Numbered from the stretch's first letter, positions 19,418 through 29,341 are shown. The stretch: DNA of 64,000 bases from Paraburkholderia xenovorans LB400 (GCF_000013645.1 NC_007953.1:1407780-1471779); one strand, 5' to 3'. The notes: generated by a model from the sequence alone, not told the origin. Numbers and translations: made by a program.

Positions 19418-20725
19418 CTACCGCCGGTTAAGCCGCCTGACCAGCGGTCCCAGCGTGGTCGCCTGAATCAGCAGACTGAAGACGACCACGAGGTACGTGA
19501 CCCCGATGAACATGTCCCGGCCATGAAAATCGGGTAACGACAGCGCGAGCGCGATTGAAATACCTCCGCGCAAACCGCCCCACGTCAGCATAAGCGCCGA
19601 ATGGGGATTGACCCGTCGGAAATTCTGCAATGCAAACAACGGTATCGACACACTGATGCCGCGCGCAACCAGAACCACGGGAATCGCAGCCAGCCCCAGC
19701 CGGACAATGTGCTGATGTAGCGATAGCGCAATGATCTCCAGCCCGATTAAACCAAACAACACCAGATTGAGCAGTTCGTCGAGCAGCTCCCAGAAGCTGA
19801 ACAGATGCTCGCGTGTTTTCTCCGACATCGATGTAAGCGCGCCATGATTGCCGATGACAAGACCCATGATCACGACGGCAAGCGGTGCGGAGACGTGCAG
19901 CGTCTCGGCCAGACTGTATCCGCCGGTGGCAAGCGCGAGCGTGATCAGGATCTCGACCGGGTAGCTGTCGATGCCGCGCAGCAGCAGCGATGCGGCGAAC
20001 CCGAGGCTCACGCCAAGGATCAATGCCCCGGCAATCTCACGAAGCAGATCGATGGCCACGGCCGTCGCGGAGAATTCATTCGCACCGCTGGCAAGCCCGA
20101 CCAGCGTCACGAATGCGACGACGGCCGTCCCATCGTTAAAGAGCGCCTCTCCTGTGATCTTGGTTTCGAGGCTCTCGGGCGCGCCAGCGCCCTTGAGTAC
20201 GCTAAGAACGGCGATCGGATCGGTCGGGGAGATCAGCGCCCCGAACGCCAGGCACCAGAGAAGACTCACCGGATGTCCAAGCCATTGCGTGACGTAAAAG
20301 AACCCCAGGCCGACGAGCGCCACGGATATCAGCACGCCGATTGTCGCGAGCAACAGCACCGCGCGCCGCTGTGTGCGCATGCGTGAGAGGTCGACGTGCA
20401 GTGCGCCCGCGAACAGCAAAAAACCGAGCAGGCCGTGAAAGACGATATCGGCGAAGTCGATCTGCGTCACAATCTTTCTGGCAACGACCGCCATGGTCGG
20501 GTAATAAAAACCGAGCGCCGATATACCCAGACAGACAACCAGCCCGACCGCGGTAATCCCCAACGTGTCGGGCAGTTTAATAAAGCGATAGTTGATAACG
20601 CCGAAGACGGCAACGACCGCGAGCAGAGCGCCTGTGATCTGGAATACTGTCATTGTCTGGATAACGTTGATACCGGAGAAGAGAGAGGGTGCGTCAGAAT
20701 TCATGGCGCTCGCAAGCGCGTTCAT
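19418..20725 (-). CDS. Na+(K+)/H+ antiporter, CPA1 family
   Basis: This 435-residue, about 12-span membrane protein is a CPA1-type cation/proton exchanger. Conserved elements are FAGALHVDLSRMR, the functional ALISPTDPIAVLSVLK with the Asp of the ion site, GEALFNDGTAVVAF, and LMLTWGGLRGGISIALAL near the C-terminus. It has no C-terminal regulatory (RCK/TrkA-C) domain. The start is unclear: ATG 20725 gives the longest form, ATG 20704 or the Met before TVFQITG are alternatives, and none has a good ribosome-binding site. It appears monocistronic. Confidence 0.88.
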   Translation of the reverse strand: MNALASAMNSDAPSLFSGINVIQTMTVFQITGALLAVVAVFGVINYRFIKLPDTLGITAVGLVVCLGISALGFYYPTMAVVARKIVTQIDFADIVFHGLLGFLLFAGALHVDLSRMRTQRRAVLLLATIGVLISVALVGLGFFYVTQWLGHPVSLLWCLAFGALISPTDPIAVLSVLKGAGAPESLETKITGEALFNDGTAVVAFVTLVGLASGANEFSATAVAIDLLREIAGALILGVSLGFAASLLLRGIDSYPVEILITLALATGGYSLAETLHVSAPLAVVIMGLVIGNHGALTSMSEKTREHLFSFWELLDELLNLVLFGLIGLEIIALSLHQHIVRLGLAAIPVVLVARGISVSIPLFALQNFRRVNPHSALMLTWGGLRGGISIALALSLPDFHGRDMFIGVTYLVVVFSLLIQATTLGPLVRRLNRR

Positions 20726-20995
20726 CTGAATGTTTGATGTGTCACTGATCCGCGTAAAGGCGCCCGGGATGATTGCCGTAGTGGCGTCAGTTAGGAGTGT
20801 TGTCGAACGCGGATTCGAACGGCGTCAAGAATGCGTTTTTTTGCGGGATTTTGCAACGGTGATTTCGCCATTTTTTGCTATTGGTTTTGGCTTGAGGAAG
20901 CTCTCACCCTCGCTACCCGGTGCGTCATGCATCCGTTTCTCCGGAGCAAAACTCCTGGGCAAACGGGCGGTGAAGTGCAACCACGGGATGAATGT
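20726..20995. other. Intergenic between antiporter and IS30 fragment
   Basis: No supported coding sequence. It must carry the antiporter promoter. The nearby IS30 relic suggests part of this DNA arrived or was damaged by transposition. Confidence 0.3.
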
Positions 20996-21136
20996 TTAGA
21001 GTTCAGCGCTAACGGTGGCGAGCGAGCGCCCGACGATCCGGGCCACGGCCCGGATCGTCGAACCCTGCGGATGCAGGTTCGCAATGATAAGGCGTTCTTC
21101 AGGTTGAAGTTGCTGATACTGAGTTGTTACGTGCAT
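20996..21136 (-). mobile_element. IS30-family transposase N-terminal fragment
   Basis: ATG 21136 opens 46 codons reading MHVTTQYQQLQPEERLIIANL, then RAVARIVGRSLATVSAEL and a stop. This is the N-terminal helix-turn-helix of IS30 transposases (pattern YxQLxxEERxxIaxL ... RSxaTVSrEL). The catalytic DDE part is missing, so this is an inactive relic. No terminal repeats were identified. Confidence 0.75.
21031..21060. repeat. 14-bp inverted repeat with 2-nt spacer
   Basis: CGACGATCCGGGCC (21031-21044) and GGCCCGGATCGTCG (21047-21060) are exact reverse complements around AC. The repeat lies within the helix-turn-helix coding part of the IS30 fragment. Confidence 0.8.
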
Positions 21137-21192
21137 CGCAACACCTTATGTGAAACAGTGTTGCGCTTCAGGAAAGCGCCGCGACTCGCGGG

Positions 21193-21396
21193 CTAATGGT
21201 CTGCCGCCAGCGCCTTCAGATGGGCTTCACCGGCGTCTTTCGCGGCGGCACGCGTTTCGAAGGTTCCGTCGGACACGAGCGAACGTTTCACCTCGCGGTT
21301 CCGGAAGTCGACTAGCGTGATGACCCAGACATAGGCTCCAGTCTGTTCCGCCGTTTGTACGAAAGCCTGCACATCGCCCTGGTTGTCCGCATTCAT
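21193..21396 (-). CDS. Small conserved hypothetical protein (67 aa)
   Basis: ATG 21396 follows CAGGAGATCACG, a clear ribosome-binding site. The 67-residue soluble protein includes GAYVWVITLVDFRNREVKRS and an Ala-rich C-terminal helix (AAAKDAGEAHLKALAADH). Small proteins with this WVITLxD...R pattern occur in Burkholderiaceae; no function is known to me. An open extension upstream to 21525 lacks coding character. Confidence 0.65.
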   Translation of the reverse strand: MNADNQGDVQAFVQTAEQTGAYVWVITLVDFRNREVKRSLVSDGTFETRAAAKDAGEAHLKALAADH

Positions 21397-21678
21397 CGTG
21401 ATCTCCTGAGGAAAGTGGCACAAGAACAGATTGCGCCAGAAGAACGGCCGGCATGCCAATTCGGCGAACGGAAGAAACCGGCCAATAATGGAGCCGATTT
21501 CGCCTTTGGCGGGCGCAACCGGCACCGCAAACGCTACGCTCCCTGTTTCGCGAGCCGTTGCGCGGGTAAACTGATTCTAGACAATACGTTCACGCGCAAT
21601 GCGCTATTTGTCTGGATCCGGCGACGGGCCGGAATGGGCACGCGAGCGTGCCGGCATCTGCAGCAATACGGAGGGGCT

Positions 21679-22416
21679 ATGACCGACTTCACCGAGGCCC
21701 GCGAGCGGATGGTCGAACGGCAGATCGCTCGCCGCGGCGTGGTCAATCCCCATGTACTGGCCGCGATGCGTCGCGTGCCTCGCGAGGAATTCGTGGCCGC
21801 CGATCTGCGGGAATTCGCGTACGAAGATACGCCGCTGCCGATCGGCAACGAACAGACCATCTCGCAACCCGCCATCGTCGCGGCGATGATCGATGCCGCG
21901 GAAGTGAGTCCAGGCGAGCGCATCCTCGACGTCGGCACCGGCTCGGGCTATGCCGCAGCGGTTGCCGCGGCGATCGCACAGCACGTGGACTCGATCGAAC
22001 GCCACGCCGGACTTGTCGCCACCGCTCGCGAAGTCCTGCGGCGGCTGCAAATTTCCAACGTGACGATTCACCTCGGCGACGGCACCGTTGGCCTCGCGGA
22101 ACATGCACCGTACGACGCGATCATTGCGGCAGCCGGCGGCCCCCATGTTCCCGACGCGTGGCGCAGGCAACTCGCCGTCGGTGGCCGGATCGTCATGCCG
22201 GTGGGTCGCGATCCCCATCATCAGCGGCTCATCAAGCTCGTGCGCCGCAGCGAACAGGATTATGACGAGAGCTGGCTTGGCGAAGTGAGGTTTGTACCAC
22301 TTGTCGGCGAAGATGCGTGGCCGTCGATGGACGGCGGCGCGCGGCGCGCGGGAAGCGGCTTTTGCCGCGGGCGGCTTCGCGCCATTGCGCGGGCTGTAGG
22401 GGTCGGATGTGAATAG
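21679..22416 (+). CDS. pcm: Protein-L-isoaspartate O-methyltransferase
   Basis: The 245-residue protein repairs isoaspartyl residues in damaged proteins using S-adenosylmethionine. Motifs of the family are plain: VPREEFV, EQTISQPAIVAAMIDAA (substrate side), the SAM motif ILDVGTGSGYAAAV, and GGRIVMPVG. ATG 21679 is preceded by GGAGGGG. The frame is open upstream to 21355 but that part has no family similarity. The last about 30 residues (Arg/Gly/Ala-rich after EDAWPSM) diverge from typical Pcm tails. It appears monocistronic. Confidence 0.9.
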   Translation: MTDFTEARERMVERQIARRGVVNPHVLAAMRRVPREEFVAADLREFAYEDTPLPIGNEQTISQPAIVAAMIDAAEVSPGERILDVGTGSGYAAAVAAAIAQHVDSIERHAGLVATAREVLRRLQISNVTIHLGDGTVGLAEHAPYDAIIAAAGGPHVPDAWRRQLAVGGRIVMPVGRDPHHQRLIKLVRRSEQDYDESWLGEVRFVPLVGEDAWPSMDGGARRAGSGFCRGRLRAIARAVGVGCE

Positions 22417-22905
22417 CCGGACGCGCAACGAGATGGGATGCTTGCGAAGCGGCGATCGAAGCGCCGCTTTGTGACCAGCAGATTTGACGGGACCGCCTCC
22501 GCCCGCTGAATCGATGCGCGCGTCAAATACCTTCCGCGTACCGGCTACGTGCGCGCAACCCCCGATGGAATGAGCGCCGCGGAAATTATCGCTCCGGGAA
22601 AGGTGTGCGCGGCATGATGCCGCAAACCGCGTGACCTCGCGCAAGACCGGAGCGCGCACATTTATTCCTGGTGACAACGAACGGAAACGGTGAGGCCGGG
22701 CGTTGATCTGGCGCAAGCAGGCCGCCATTCGCGGGTGTCCGCCATCGCGAAACAGGCGCTATTCTTGACCAGGCAAGATGGAATCGCAGCTCGGACGGTG
22801 GAAGTTGCGAAATAGCTGCGCCGTATTCGCTGCCAGCGTCAGTCTGTTGCAGGAAGTGCGAGCGCCCTTGAGTTGTTTGTTGATCCAAACTGGAAGGAAA
22901 CATTC
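22417..22905. other. Intergenic between pcm and alcohol dehydrogenase
   Basis: About 490 bases with no convincing gene on either strand; it should hold the promoter of the alcohol dehydrogenase gene. Confidence 0.35.
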
Positions 22906-24006
22906 ATGACCGCCATGATGAAAGCCGCTGTATTCATCGAGCCGGGCCGCATCGAACTCGCCGACAAACCCGTGCCCGATGTCGGCGCCAACGACGCGCT
23001 CGTGCGCATCACCACCACCACGATCTGCGGCACCGACGTGCATATCCTGAAAGGCGAATACCCGGTTGCCAAGGGCTTGACTGTCGGCCACGAGCCCGTG
23101 GGCGTGATCGAAAAACTCGGCAGTGCGGTGCTCGGCTACCAGGAGGGCCAGCGAGTGGTCGCGGGCGCTATCTGCCCTAACTTCAACTCCTATGCCGCGC
23201 AAGACGGGGTCCCGTCGCAAGACGGCAGTTATCTGATTGCCAGAGGCCTGTGCGGTTGCCACGGCTATAAGGCTACGGCGGGCTGGCGCTTTGGCAACAT
23301 GATCGACGGCACGCAGGCCGAATACGTACTTGTCCCCGATGCGCAGGCCAATCTGGCACCCGTGCCCGACGGATTGACCGACGAACAGGTGTTGATGTGT
23401 CCCGACATCATGTCCACGGGCTTCAAGGGCGCGGAAAACGCCAACATCCGTATCGGCGACACGGTCGCCGTGTTCGCACAAGGGCCCATCGGCCTGTGTG
23501 CCACGGCGGGCGCGCGTCTGCTCGGCGCGAGCACCATCATCGCGGTGGATGGAAACGACCACCGTCTCGAGATAGCCCGGAAGATGGGGGCCGACGTCAC
23601 GCTCAACTTCAAGAATTGCGATGTGGTGGACGAAATCCTGAAGCTCACTGGCGGGCGCGGCGTGGATTCGTCGATTGAAGCGCTCGGCACCCAGAGTACG
23701 TTCGAGTCGGCTTTGCGGATCCTCAAACCAGGCGGCACGCTGTCGAGCCTCGGTGTGTACTCGTCCGATCTGACGATTCCCCTCGGGGCCTTCGCCGCGG
23801 GTCTCGGCGATCATAAGATCAACACCGCGCTGTGTCCCGGTGGCAAGGAACGTATGAGGCGTTTGCTGAACGTCGTGGAATCCGGACGCGTCGACCTTGG
23901 CGCACTGGTCACGCACCACTACAAGCTGGACGATATCGTCGCTGCATACGACCTGTTTGCGAATCAGCGCGACGGGGTGCTTAAGGTGGCGATCAAGCCG
24001 CATTGA
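22906..24006 (+). CDS. Zinc-dependent alcohol dehydrogenase, secondary-alcohol type (MDR)
   Basis: The 366-residue protein is a medium-chain dehydrogenase/reductase. The catalytic zinc site is visible in TTTICGTDVHILKG (Cys) and TVGHEPVGVIE (His-Glu). The four-cysteine structural zinc loop seems absent and is replaced by a segment ending GWRFGNMIDGTQAEYVLV, as in the isopropanol/secondary alcohol dehydrogenase branch. The NAD(P) fold follows (VFAQGPIGLCATAGARLLG). ATG 22906 has GGAAGGAAA before it. The gene converges on the xylose gene cluster with only 73 bases between; whether it takes part in sugar metabolism is unknown. Confidence 0.85.
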   Translation: MTAMMKAAVFIEPGRIELADKPVPDVGANDALVRITTTTICGTDVHILKGEYPVAKGLTVGHEPVGVIEKLGSAVLGYQEGQRVVAGAICPNFNSYAAQDGVPSQDGSYLIARGLCGCHGYKATAGWRFGNMIDGTQAEYVLVPDAQANLAPVPDGLTDEQVLMCPDIMSTGFKGAENANIRIGDTVAVFAQGPIGLCATAGARLLGASTIIAVDGNDHRLEIARKMGADVTLNFKNCDVVDEILKLTGGRGVDSSIEALGTQSTFESALRILKPGGTLSSLGVYSSDLTIPLGAFAAGLGDHKINTALCPGGKERMRRLLNVVESGRVDLGALVTHHYKLDDIVAAYDLFANQRDGVLKVAIKPH

Positions 24007-24079
24007 GCGGAAAAGCGATGACCGGGCAAATCGGCCTTGCCTTCGTCATCGCCACCCTGCCCCGGCTATTGCCTCGATC

Positions 24080-25522
24080 TCAAACCGCGCCCGGACTCAC
24101 GTACGCCGTCTTGACCGTGGTGTAAAACTCGCGGGCATAGCTGCCTTGCTCGCGCGGACCGTAGCTCGAACCCTTGCGGCCGCCAAACGGCACGTGGTAA
24201 TCCACGCCGGCGGTCGCCGTGTTCACCATCACCATGCCCGCCTGCACATGGCGGCGGAAGTGGCTCGAATACTTCAGCGACGTCGTGCAGATACCCGCGG
24301 AGAGCCCAAACTCCGTGTCATTGGCGACCGCGAGCGCCTCGTTGTAGTCCTTGACCTTGATGACCGAAGCTACCGGGCCGAACACTTCTTCCCGGTTGAT
24401 GCGCATGTCCGGCGTGGTGTCGGTAATCAGCGCCGGCGCGAGGAAATAGCCGCGCGTATCGCGCTCGATCCGCTCCCCACCGAAGATCGTGCCGCCCTCC
24501 TCGCGCGCGATGGCGATGTATCGTTCATCCTGCTGGAGCTGCTTGTCGTCGACGACCGGGCCGATGTGGGTGCCGTCGGCAAGCGCATCGCCCACCTTCA
24601 AGGCTTGCATGCGCGCTTTCATCGCGTCGATGAAGCGGTCGTGGATCCCTTCGGTCACGATGAAGCGGCTCGACGCCGTGCAGCGCTGGCCCGTCGAATA
24701 AAACCCACCGTTGATGCACGCTTCGACCGCGACGTCGAGGTCGGCGTCATCGAGCACCACCATCGGGTTCTTGCCGCCCATCTCCAGCTGGAACTTCTTG
24801 CCGGAGGCGAAGCATTTCGCTCCGATGGCACGCCCCGTCGCGACAGAACCCGTGAAGCTCACGGCGTCGACCTGCGGTGAGGAAACCAGCGCTTCGCCAA
24901 CCACGGCACCCTGTCCCATGACGAGATTGATGACGCCCGCCGGCGCGCCCGCCTCGGCGATGATCCTGACAAGCTCCCACGTGCTGGCCGGAACGAGGTC
25001 GGCCGGTTTGACGACGACGGTGTTCCCGTACGCAAGCGCCGGCGCAATCTTCCAGGCCGGAATCGCGATGGGGAAATTCCACGGCGTAATGAGGCCGATC
25101 ACGCCGAGCGGCTCCCGGGTCACTTCCACCGTCATGCCGGGTCGTACGGATGGCACGATTTCGCCGCCAATGCGCAGCGCTTCGCCCGCGAAGAACTTGA
25201 AGATCTGCCCCGCGCGGCCCACTTCGCCAATCGCCTCGGGCAGCGTCTTGCCCTCTTCACGCGCGAGAAGCCGGCCCAGTTCGGCCTTACGCGCGAGGAT
25301 CGTGCTGCCCGCCTGGTCGAGCAGATCGAAACGCTGCTGCGGCGTGGACAGCGACCATTGCGCGAACGCGTTGCGCGCGGCGCGGATCGCGCGCTGCGTC
25401 TGCTCAGCGTCGGCCTGGGCGAACTCGCCGATCACGTCGTCGAGATTGGACGGATTGACGTTGCGGGACACGCTCGCGCCGTCTACCCACTGTCCGTCGA
25501 TGTAGTTCGCAAACTGGCTCAT
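24080..25522 (-). CDS. xylA: Alpha-ketoglutarate semialdehyde dehydrogenase (Weimberg pathway, XylA-type ALDH)
   Basis: A 480-residue aldehyde dehydrogenase. It has the ALDH features PWNFPIAIPAWKIAPALA, SFTGSVATGRAIG, the general-base Glu in QLEMGGKNP, and the catalytic Cys in YSTGQRCTASSR. As the last gene of the xylB-xylC-xylD-xylX group on the minus strand it most likely oxidises 2,5-dioxopentanoate to 2-oxoglutarate, linking xylose breakdown to the TCA cycle. The enzyme would equally serve L-arabinose or galactarate routes. ATG 25522 follows GGAGAAAGAAC. The symbol follows the Caulobacter naming and must not be confused with xylose isomerase. Confidence 0.85.
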   Translation of the reverse strand: MSQFANYIDGQWVDGASVSRNVNPSNLDDVIGEFAQADAEQTQRAIRAARNAFAQWSLSTPQQRFDLLDQAGSTILARKAELGRLLAREEGKTLPEAIGEVGRAGQIFKFFAGEALRIGGEIVPSVRPGMTVEVTREPLGVIGLITPWNFPIAIPAWKIAPALAYGNTVVVKPADLVPASTWELVRIIAEAGAPAGVINLVMGQGAVVGEALVSSPQVDAVSFTGSVATGRAIGAKCFASGKKFQLEMGGKNPMVVLDDADLDVAVEACINGGFYSTGQRCTASSRFIVTEGIHDRFIDAMKARMQALKVGDALADGTHIGPVVDDKQLQQDERYIAIAREEGGTIFGGERIERDTRGYFLAPALITDTTPDMRINREEVFGPVASVIKVKDYNEALAVANDTEFGLSAGICTTSLKYSSHFRRHVQAGMVMVNTATAGVDYHVPFGGRKGSSYGPREQGSYAREFYTTVKTAYVSPGAV

Positions 25523-25652
25523 GTTCTTTCTCCGGTCGATACGGAATGAAGCCTGCGCCGGCATGACCTGATCGTCAGGCCCGGGCGCAGGCGCCTGGAA
25601 ATGCCCGTTGGGCCGCGCGCGCCGCGACCGCCGCTCTCCATGTTCGAGCCTC

Positions 25653-26840
25653 TCAGGCCGACGCAAGCAGCCCGCGTGCGGCAAGGTTCCGGTACAGCGC
25701 GCGCACACCGAACGTCCACGGTTCGATTTCGGTGCTGAGCCGGACCGTATTGGTCAGCGCGCCCAGTTGCGGCGTCGAAATCGTCACCAGGTCGCCCAGG
25801 TGATGCGTGAATCCCGCGCCGGGTGCGTCGCGGTCCTTGATCGGCGAGAACATCGTGCCGAGGAACAGCATGAAGCCGTCCGGATACTGGTGATGCCGTC
25901 CCCATGTTTGCGCGACCAGGTTCGCCGGATCGCGGCTGATTTCGCTCATGTGGCTCACGCCCTCGAGCACGAAGCCGTCGTCGGCGCCTTCCACTCGCAG
26001 CGCGACGCTCGCCGTGCGCACGGAGTCGAGCGAAAAGCTCTCGTCGAAGAGGCGCACGAACGGGCCGATCGCGCACGAGCCGTTGTTGTCCTTGCACTTG
26101 CCCAGCAGCAGCGCCGAGCGGCCTTCGATATCGCGCAGGTTGACGTCGTTGCCCAGCGTCGCGCCGACGATCTCGCCGCGGCTGTTCACCGCCAGGACGA
26201 TCTCCGGTTCCGGATTGTTCCAGGTGGAAGCCGCGAGCAATCCCACGTCGGCGCCGAAACCAACCGCCGACATCGGCTGCGACTTCGAGAACACTTCCGC
26301 GTCCGGGCCGATGCCCACTTCCATATATTGCGACCACGCGCCGCGCCGCTCGAGTTCGGCCTTCAGCTTCATCGCGGCGTCCGAACCCGGCTCGATTTTC
26401 GACAGATCCGTGCCGATCATCGAAGCGATGGTGTCGCGGACTTCCTTCGCCTTCGCCGGATCGCCGGCCGCCTGCTCTTCGATGACGCGTTCGATCAGGC
26501 TCACGGCGAACGTGACACCGCACGCCTTGATGGCCTGAACATCGCACGGCGCGAGCAGTCGCAAGGCCGGCGCGGCAGCGCCGGGCAGATTGGACGCGAT
26601 CAGTTGCGCGACCGCGCCGAGCGACACGCCAGGCGCCGTGCGCGCGAGCGGCGCGGCGTCCTCCCGGTCGAACAGATCGGCCGTGGTCGGCACGGTCGCG
26701 GTAATGTCGAAGACCTCGCCGCCACGCACGACGACCACCGACGGGCCTTCATGCTGGTCGGTCTTGCGCCACACGCGCCCAACGAGCAGCGCCTGGCCGA
26801 GGTCGTCCGGGAGGAAACTGGATGGAGAAGTTGCGGACAT
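25653..26840 (-). CDS. xylX: 2-keto-3-deoxy-D-xylonate dehydratase (FAH superfamily)
   Basis: The 395-residue protein follows Caulobacter XylX along its whole length: FLPDDLGQALLVGRVW at the N-terminus, AAGVTFAVSxxERVIEEQ-type core (here KACGVTFAVSLIERVIEE), GPDAEVFSKSQPMSAVGFG, WNNPEPEIVL, GNDVNLRDIEGRSALLL, the metal-site region LFLGTMFSPIKDRD, and the closing PWTFGVRALYRNLA. XylX dehydrates 2-keto-3-deoxy-D-xylonate to 2,5-dioxopentanoate. It lies 85 bases after xylD and 130 before xylA. An L-arabinose-pathway role cannot be excluded. Confidence 0.88.
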   Translation of the reverse strand: MSATSPSSFLPDDLGQALLVGRVWRKTDQHEGPSVVVVRGGEVFDITATVPTTADLFDREDAAPLARTAPGVSLGAVAQLIASNLPGAAAPALRLLAPCDVQAIKACGVTFAVSLIERVIEEQAAGDPAKAKEVRDTIASMIGTDLSKIEPGSDAAMKLKAELERRGAWSQYMEVGIGPDAEVFSKSQPMSAVGFGADVGLLAASTWNNPEPEIVLAVNSRGEIVGATLGNDVNLRDIEGRSALLLGKCKDNNGSCAIGPFVRLFDESFSLDSVRTASVALRVEGADDGFVLEGVSHMSEISRDPANLVAQTWGRHHQYPDGFMLFLGTMFSPIKDRDAPGAGFTHHLGDLVTISTPQLGALTNTVRLSTEIEPWTFGVRALYRNLAARGLLASA

Positions 26841-26925
26841 GGAGAATGGATTTCTTCAGGAAAGTTGGAAGGCCGGCATGGCCGGGCTCGACGCAAAACC
26901 CGGGCCCGGCTCCGCAACCTGCGGT

Positions 26926-28710
26926 TCAGTGCGAATGCCTCGGATTGCCGCGCTCGGCGATCACCTTCAGATACAGCGTCGCGGGTTCGAGACAGCCGCC
27001 GGTAGAGAGCTGACCCACCGTCTGACGGTACAGTTCCTGCCACGGCGTCTGCGTCGGAGGAATCGCGAAGGTGGCCGTTTCGCGGCGCCGCGCGAGTTCC
27101 TCGTCGTCGACCAGTACGTTGACGCTGCGCGAATTCAGGTCCACGCGAATACGATCGTTCGTGCGCAACAGCGAGAGTCCGCCGCCAACCGCCGCCTCGG
27201 GCGACATGTTGAGAATCGACGGGCTCGCGGACGTGCCGCTTTGCCGGCCGTCGCCGAGCGTCGGCAACGACGTGATGCCCTGACGCACGAGTTCCGCCGG
27301 CGGCGCCATGTTCACCACCTCGGCGCTGCCCGGATAACCCACCGTGCCGGCGCCGCGAATCACCAGAATACAATGCTGGTCGATATCGAGCGACGGGTCG
27401 TTGATGCGCGCGTGATAGTCCTCGGGACCATCGAAGACGATGGCCCGCGCCTCGAACGTGTTTTCGTTGCCGGGCTCGCTCAGATAGGTCTGCCGGAAAG
27501 CCTCGCCGACCACCGACATCTTCATGATCGCGCTGTCGAAGAAGTTGCCCGACAGCACGATGAACCCTGCGCCATGCTTGAGCGGATCTTCCGTCGTCCT
27601 GATGACGTCACGATCCGGCGACGGCGCATCCGCAGCAATCTCGCCGATGGTCCGGCCCGAAACGGTCAGACATTCGCGATGGACGAGTTGTGCGTGGACA
27701 AGCTCGCGCAACACAGCGGGCACGCCGCCCGCGCGGTGAAAACTCTCGCCCAGATATTCGCCCGCGGGCATGCAGTTCACGATCAGCGGCACCTGCTCGC
27801 CCACCCGCTGCCAGTCGTCCAGCGTCAGCTCGACGCCCATGTGCCGCGCAATCGCGATCAGATGCGGCGGACAGTTGGTCGACGCACCCAGCGCCGACGC
27901 GACCACGATCGCGTTTTCGAACGCCGCCTTCGTCATGATGTGCGACGGCCGCACGTCCTCGCGTACCAGATCGACGATTCGCTTGCCCGTCGCATACGCC
28001 ATCTGGCCGCGTTCGCGGTATGCCGCGGGAATGCTCGCGCAGCCGGGCAACGACATGCCGAGCGCCTCGGCGAGGCTGTTCATCGACAACGCGGTGCCCA
28101 TCGTGTTGCAGTGGCCGATCGACGGCGATGACGCGGTCGTCAGCTGCATGAAGCCCTCGTAGTCGATTTCCCCGGTAGCCAGCAGATTGCGCGCATGCCA
28201 GATGACCGTGCCCGAACCGACGCGCTTGCCTTCGTGCCAGCCGTCGAGCATCGGACCACCCGAGAGCACGATCGCGGGCATGTCGACGGTCGCGGCCGCC
28301 ATCAGACAGGCGGGCGTGGTCTTGTCGCAACCGGTGGTCAGCACGACGCCATCGAGCGGAAAGCCGTGCAGGATTTCCACCAGTCCCAGATACGCGAGAT
28401 TGCGGTCGAGCGCGGCGGTCGGCCTGCGGCTCTGTTCGGCGAGCGGATGAACCGGGAATTCCATCGGAATGCCGCCGGCGTCGCGAATGCCCGCTTTCGT
28501 ACGCGCCGCGAGTTCGATGTGGTGCCGGTTGCACGGCGCGAGATCGCTACCTGTCTGTGCGATGCCGATGATCGGACGGCCCGACTGAAGTTCTTCGCGC
28601 GTCAGGCCGTAGTTCATGAAGCGCTCCACGTAGAGCGCCGTCATATCCGCGTGCGATGGGTCGTCGAACCATTCCTGGCTTCTCAGCCGGCGCGGTGTGG
28701 ATGCTGACAT
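26926..28710 (-). CDS. xylD: D-xylonate dehydratase (IlvD/Edd family)
   Basis: The 594-residue enzyme belongs to the IlvD/Edd family of iron-sulphur dehydratases and matches the sugar-acid (xylonate) branch, including the ending ERGNPRHSH. Cluster cysteines are seen at 60 (GSDLAPCNRHH), 128 (TTGCDKTTP) and 201 (SIGHCNTMG). It removes water from D-xylonate to give 2-keto-3-deoxy-D-xylonate. I chose ATG 28710, which begins MSASTPRRLRSQEWFDD after GAGAGACAGGCAC; the frame is open to 28788 but that part overlaps the transporter relic. It precedes xylX. Confidence 0.9.
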   Translation of the reverse strand: MSASTPRRLRSQEWFDDPSHADMTALYVERFMNYGLTREELQSGRPIIGIAQTGSDLAPCNRHHIELAARTKAGIRDAGGIPMEFPVHPLAEQSRRPTAALDRNLAYLGLVEILHGFPLDGVVLTTGCDKTTPACLMAAATVDMPAIVLSGGPMLDGWHEGKRVGSGTVIWHARNLLATGEIDYEGFMQLTTASSPSIGHCNTMGTALSMNSLAEALGMSLPGCASIPAAYRERGQMAYATGKRIVDLVREDVRPSHIMTKAAFENAIVVASALGASTNCPPHLIAIARHMGVELTLDDWQRVGEQVPLIVNCMPAGEYLGESFHRAGGVPAVLRELVHAQLVHRECLTVSGRTIGEIAADAPSPDRDVIRTTEDPLKHGAGFIVLSGNFFDSAIMKMSVVGEAFRQTYLSEPGNENTFEARAIVFDGPEDYHARINDPSLDIDQHCILVIRGAGTVGYPGSAEVVNMAPPAELVRQGITSLPTLGDGRQSGTSASPSILNMSPEAAVGGGLSLLRTNDRIRVDLNSRSVNVLVDDEELARRRETATFAIPPTQTPWQELYRQTVGQLSTGGCLEPATLYLKVIAERGNPRHSH

Positions 28711-28734
28711 GTGCCTGTCTCTCTGTCGTGGGGA

Positions 28735-29341
28735 GGTTAAATTGCTTGCGTGCTGCGCTGCACATCCGTCTGGCGGCGGATTTGCCATCGTCGGCCGGCG
28801 CTGCCCCTATCAGCATGCTACGCGGCACGAGCAGGATCAACACGCAACTGACCAGCAGACACGCGCCAGGCGTATAAGTGCCGTTGTTGATATCGCCGGT
28901 CAGGTTCCTCGCGACGGCGGTGATGATCGGCCCCGTAAAACCGGACAGGTTGCCGATTACGTTGATCATCTCGATACCCGCCACGGCGGCCGCGCCTGCC
29001 AGCAATTGACCAGGGAACGTCCAGTAAATCGGCATCAACGCGAGGATGCCGGCAGTGACGATCGGGAGAAACGTGATGGCCCACGCCACGTGATGCACGA
29101 ACGCCGCGCTCAGAATCAGCCCGATGCCGCCAATCGGCGCGGGGATCGCCGCGTGCAGGCGCCGCTCGCCGGTTTTCTTCGGCCAGCCCTGATAGGCCGA
29201 ACCGGCCCGCGGTATGGCCGACCAACCAGCCGGACACCACGCCGCCCAGCATCAGACTGACCGGCATCGCGATCAGGAAGCCCGACATGACGCAGCTCTG
29301 ACGGTGCGCCGGAAACCAGTAGTTCAGGTAAAGGGAGGTCG
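28735..29341 (-). pseudogene. MFS sugar/organic-acid transporter relic (ACS family)
   Basis: Two pieces in different frames belong to one major-facilitator protein: YLNYWFPAHRQSCVMSGFLIAMPVSLMLGG (shown in parts; transmembrane 4-5, about 29330-29210) and, after a frame change near 29200, ERRLHAAIPAPIGGIGLIL through VAGIEMINVIGNLSGFTGPI and the last span. The N-terminal four spans are missing and an internal segment around the central loop is deleted. Its place between xylC and xylD suggests it was the xylose/xylonate importer of this cluster. Confidence 0.75.
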
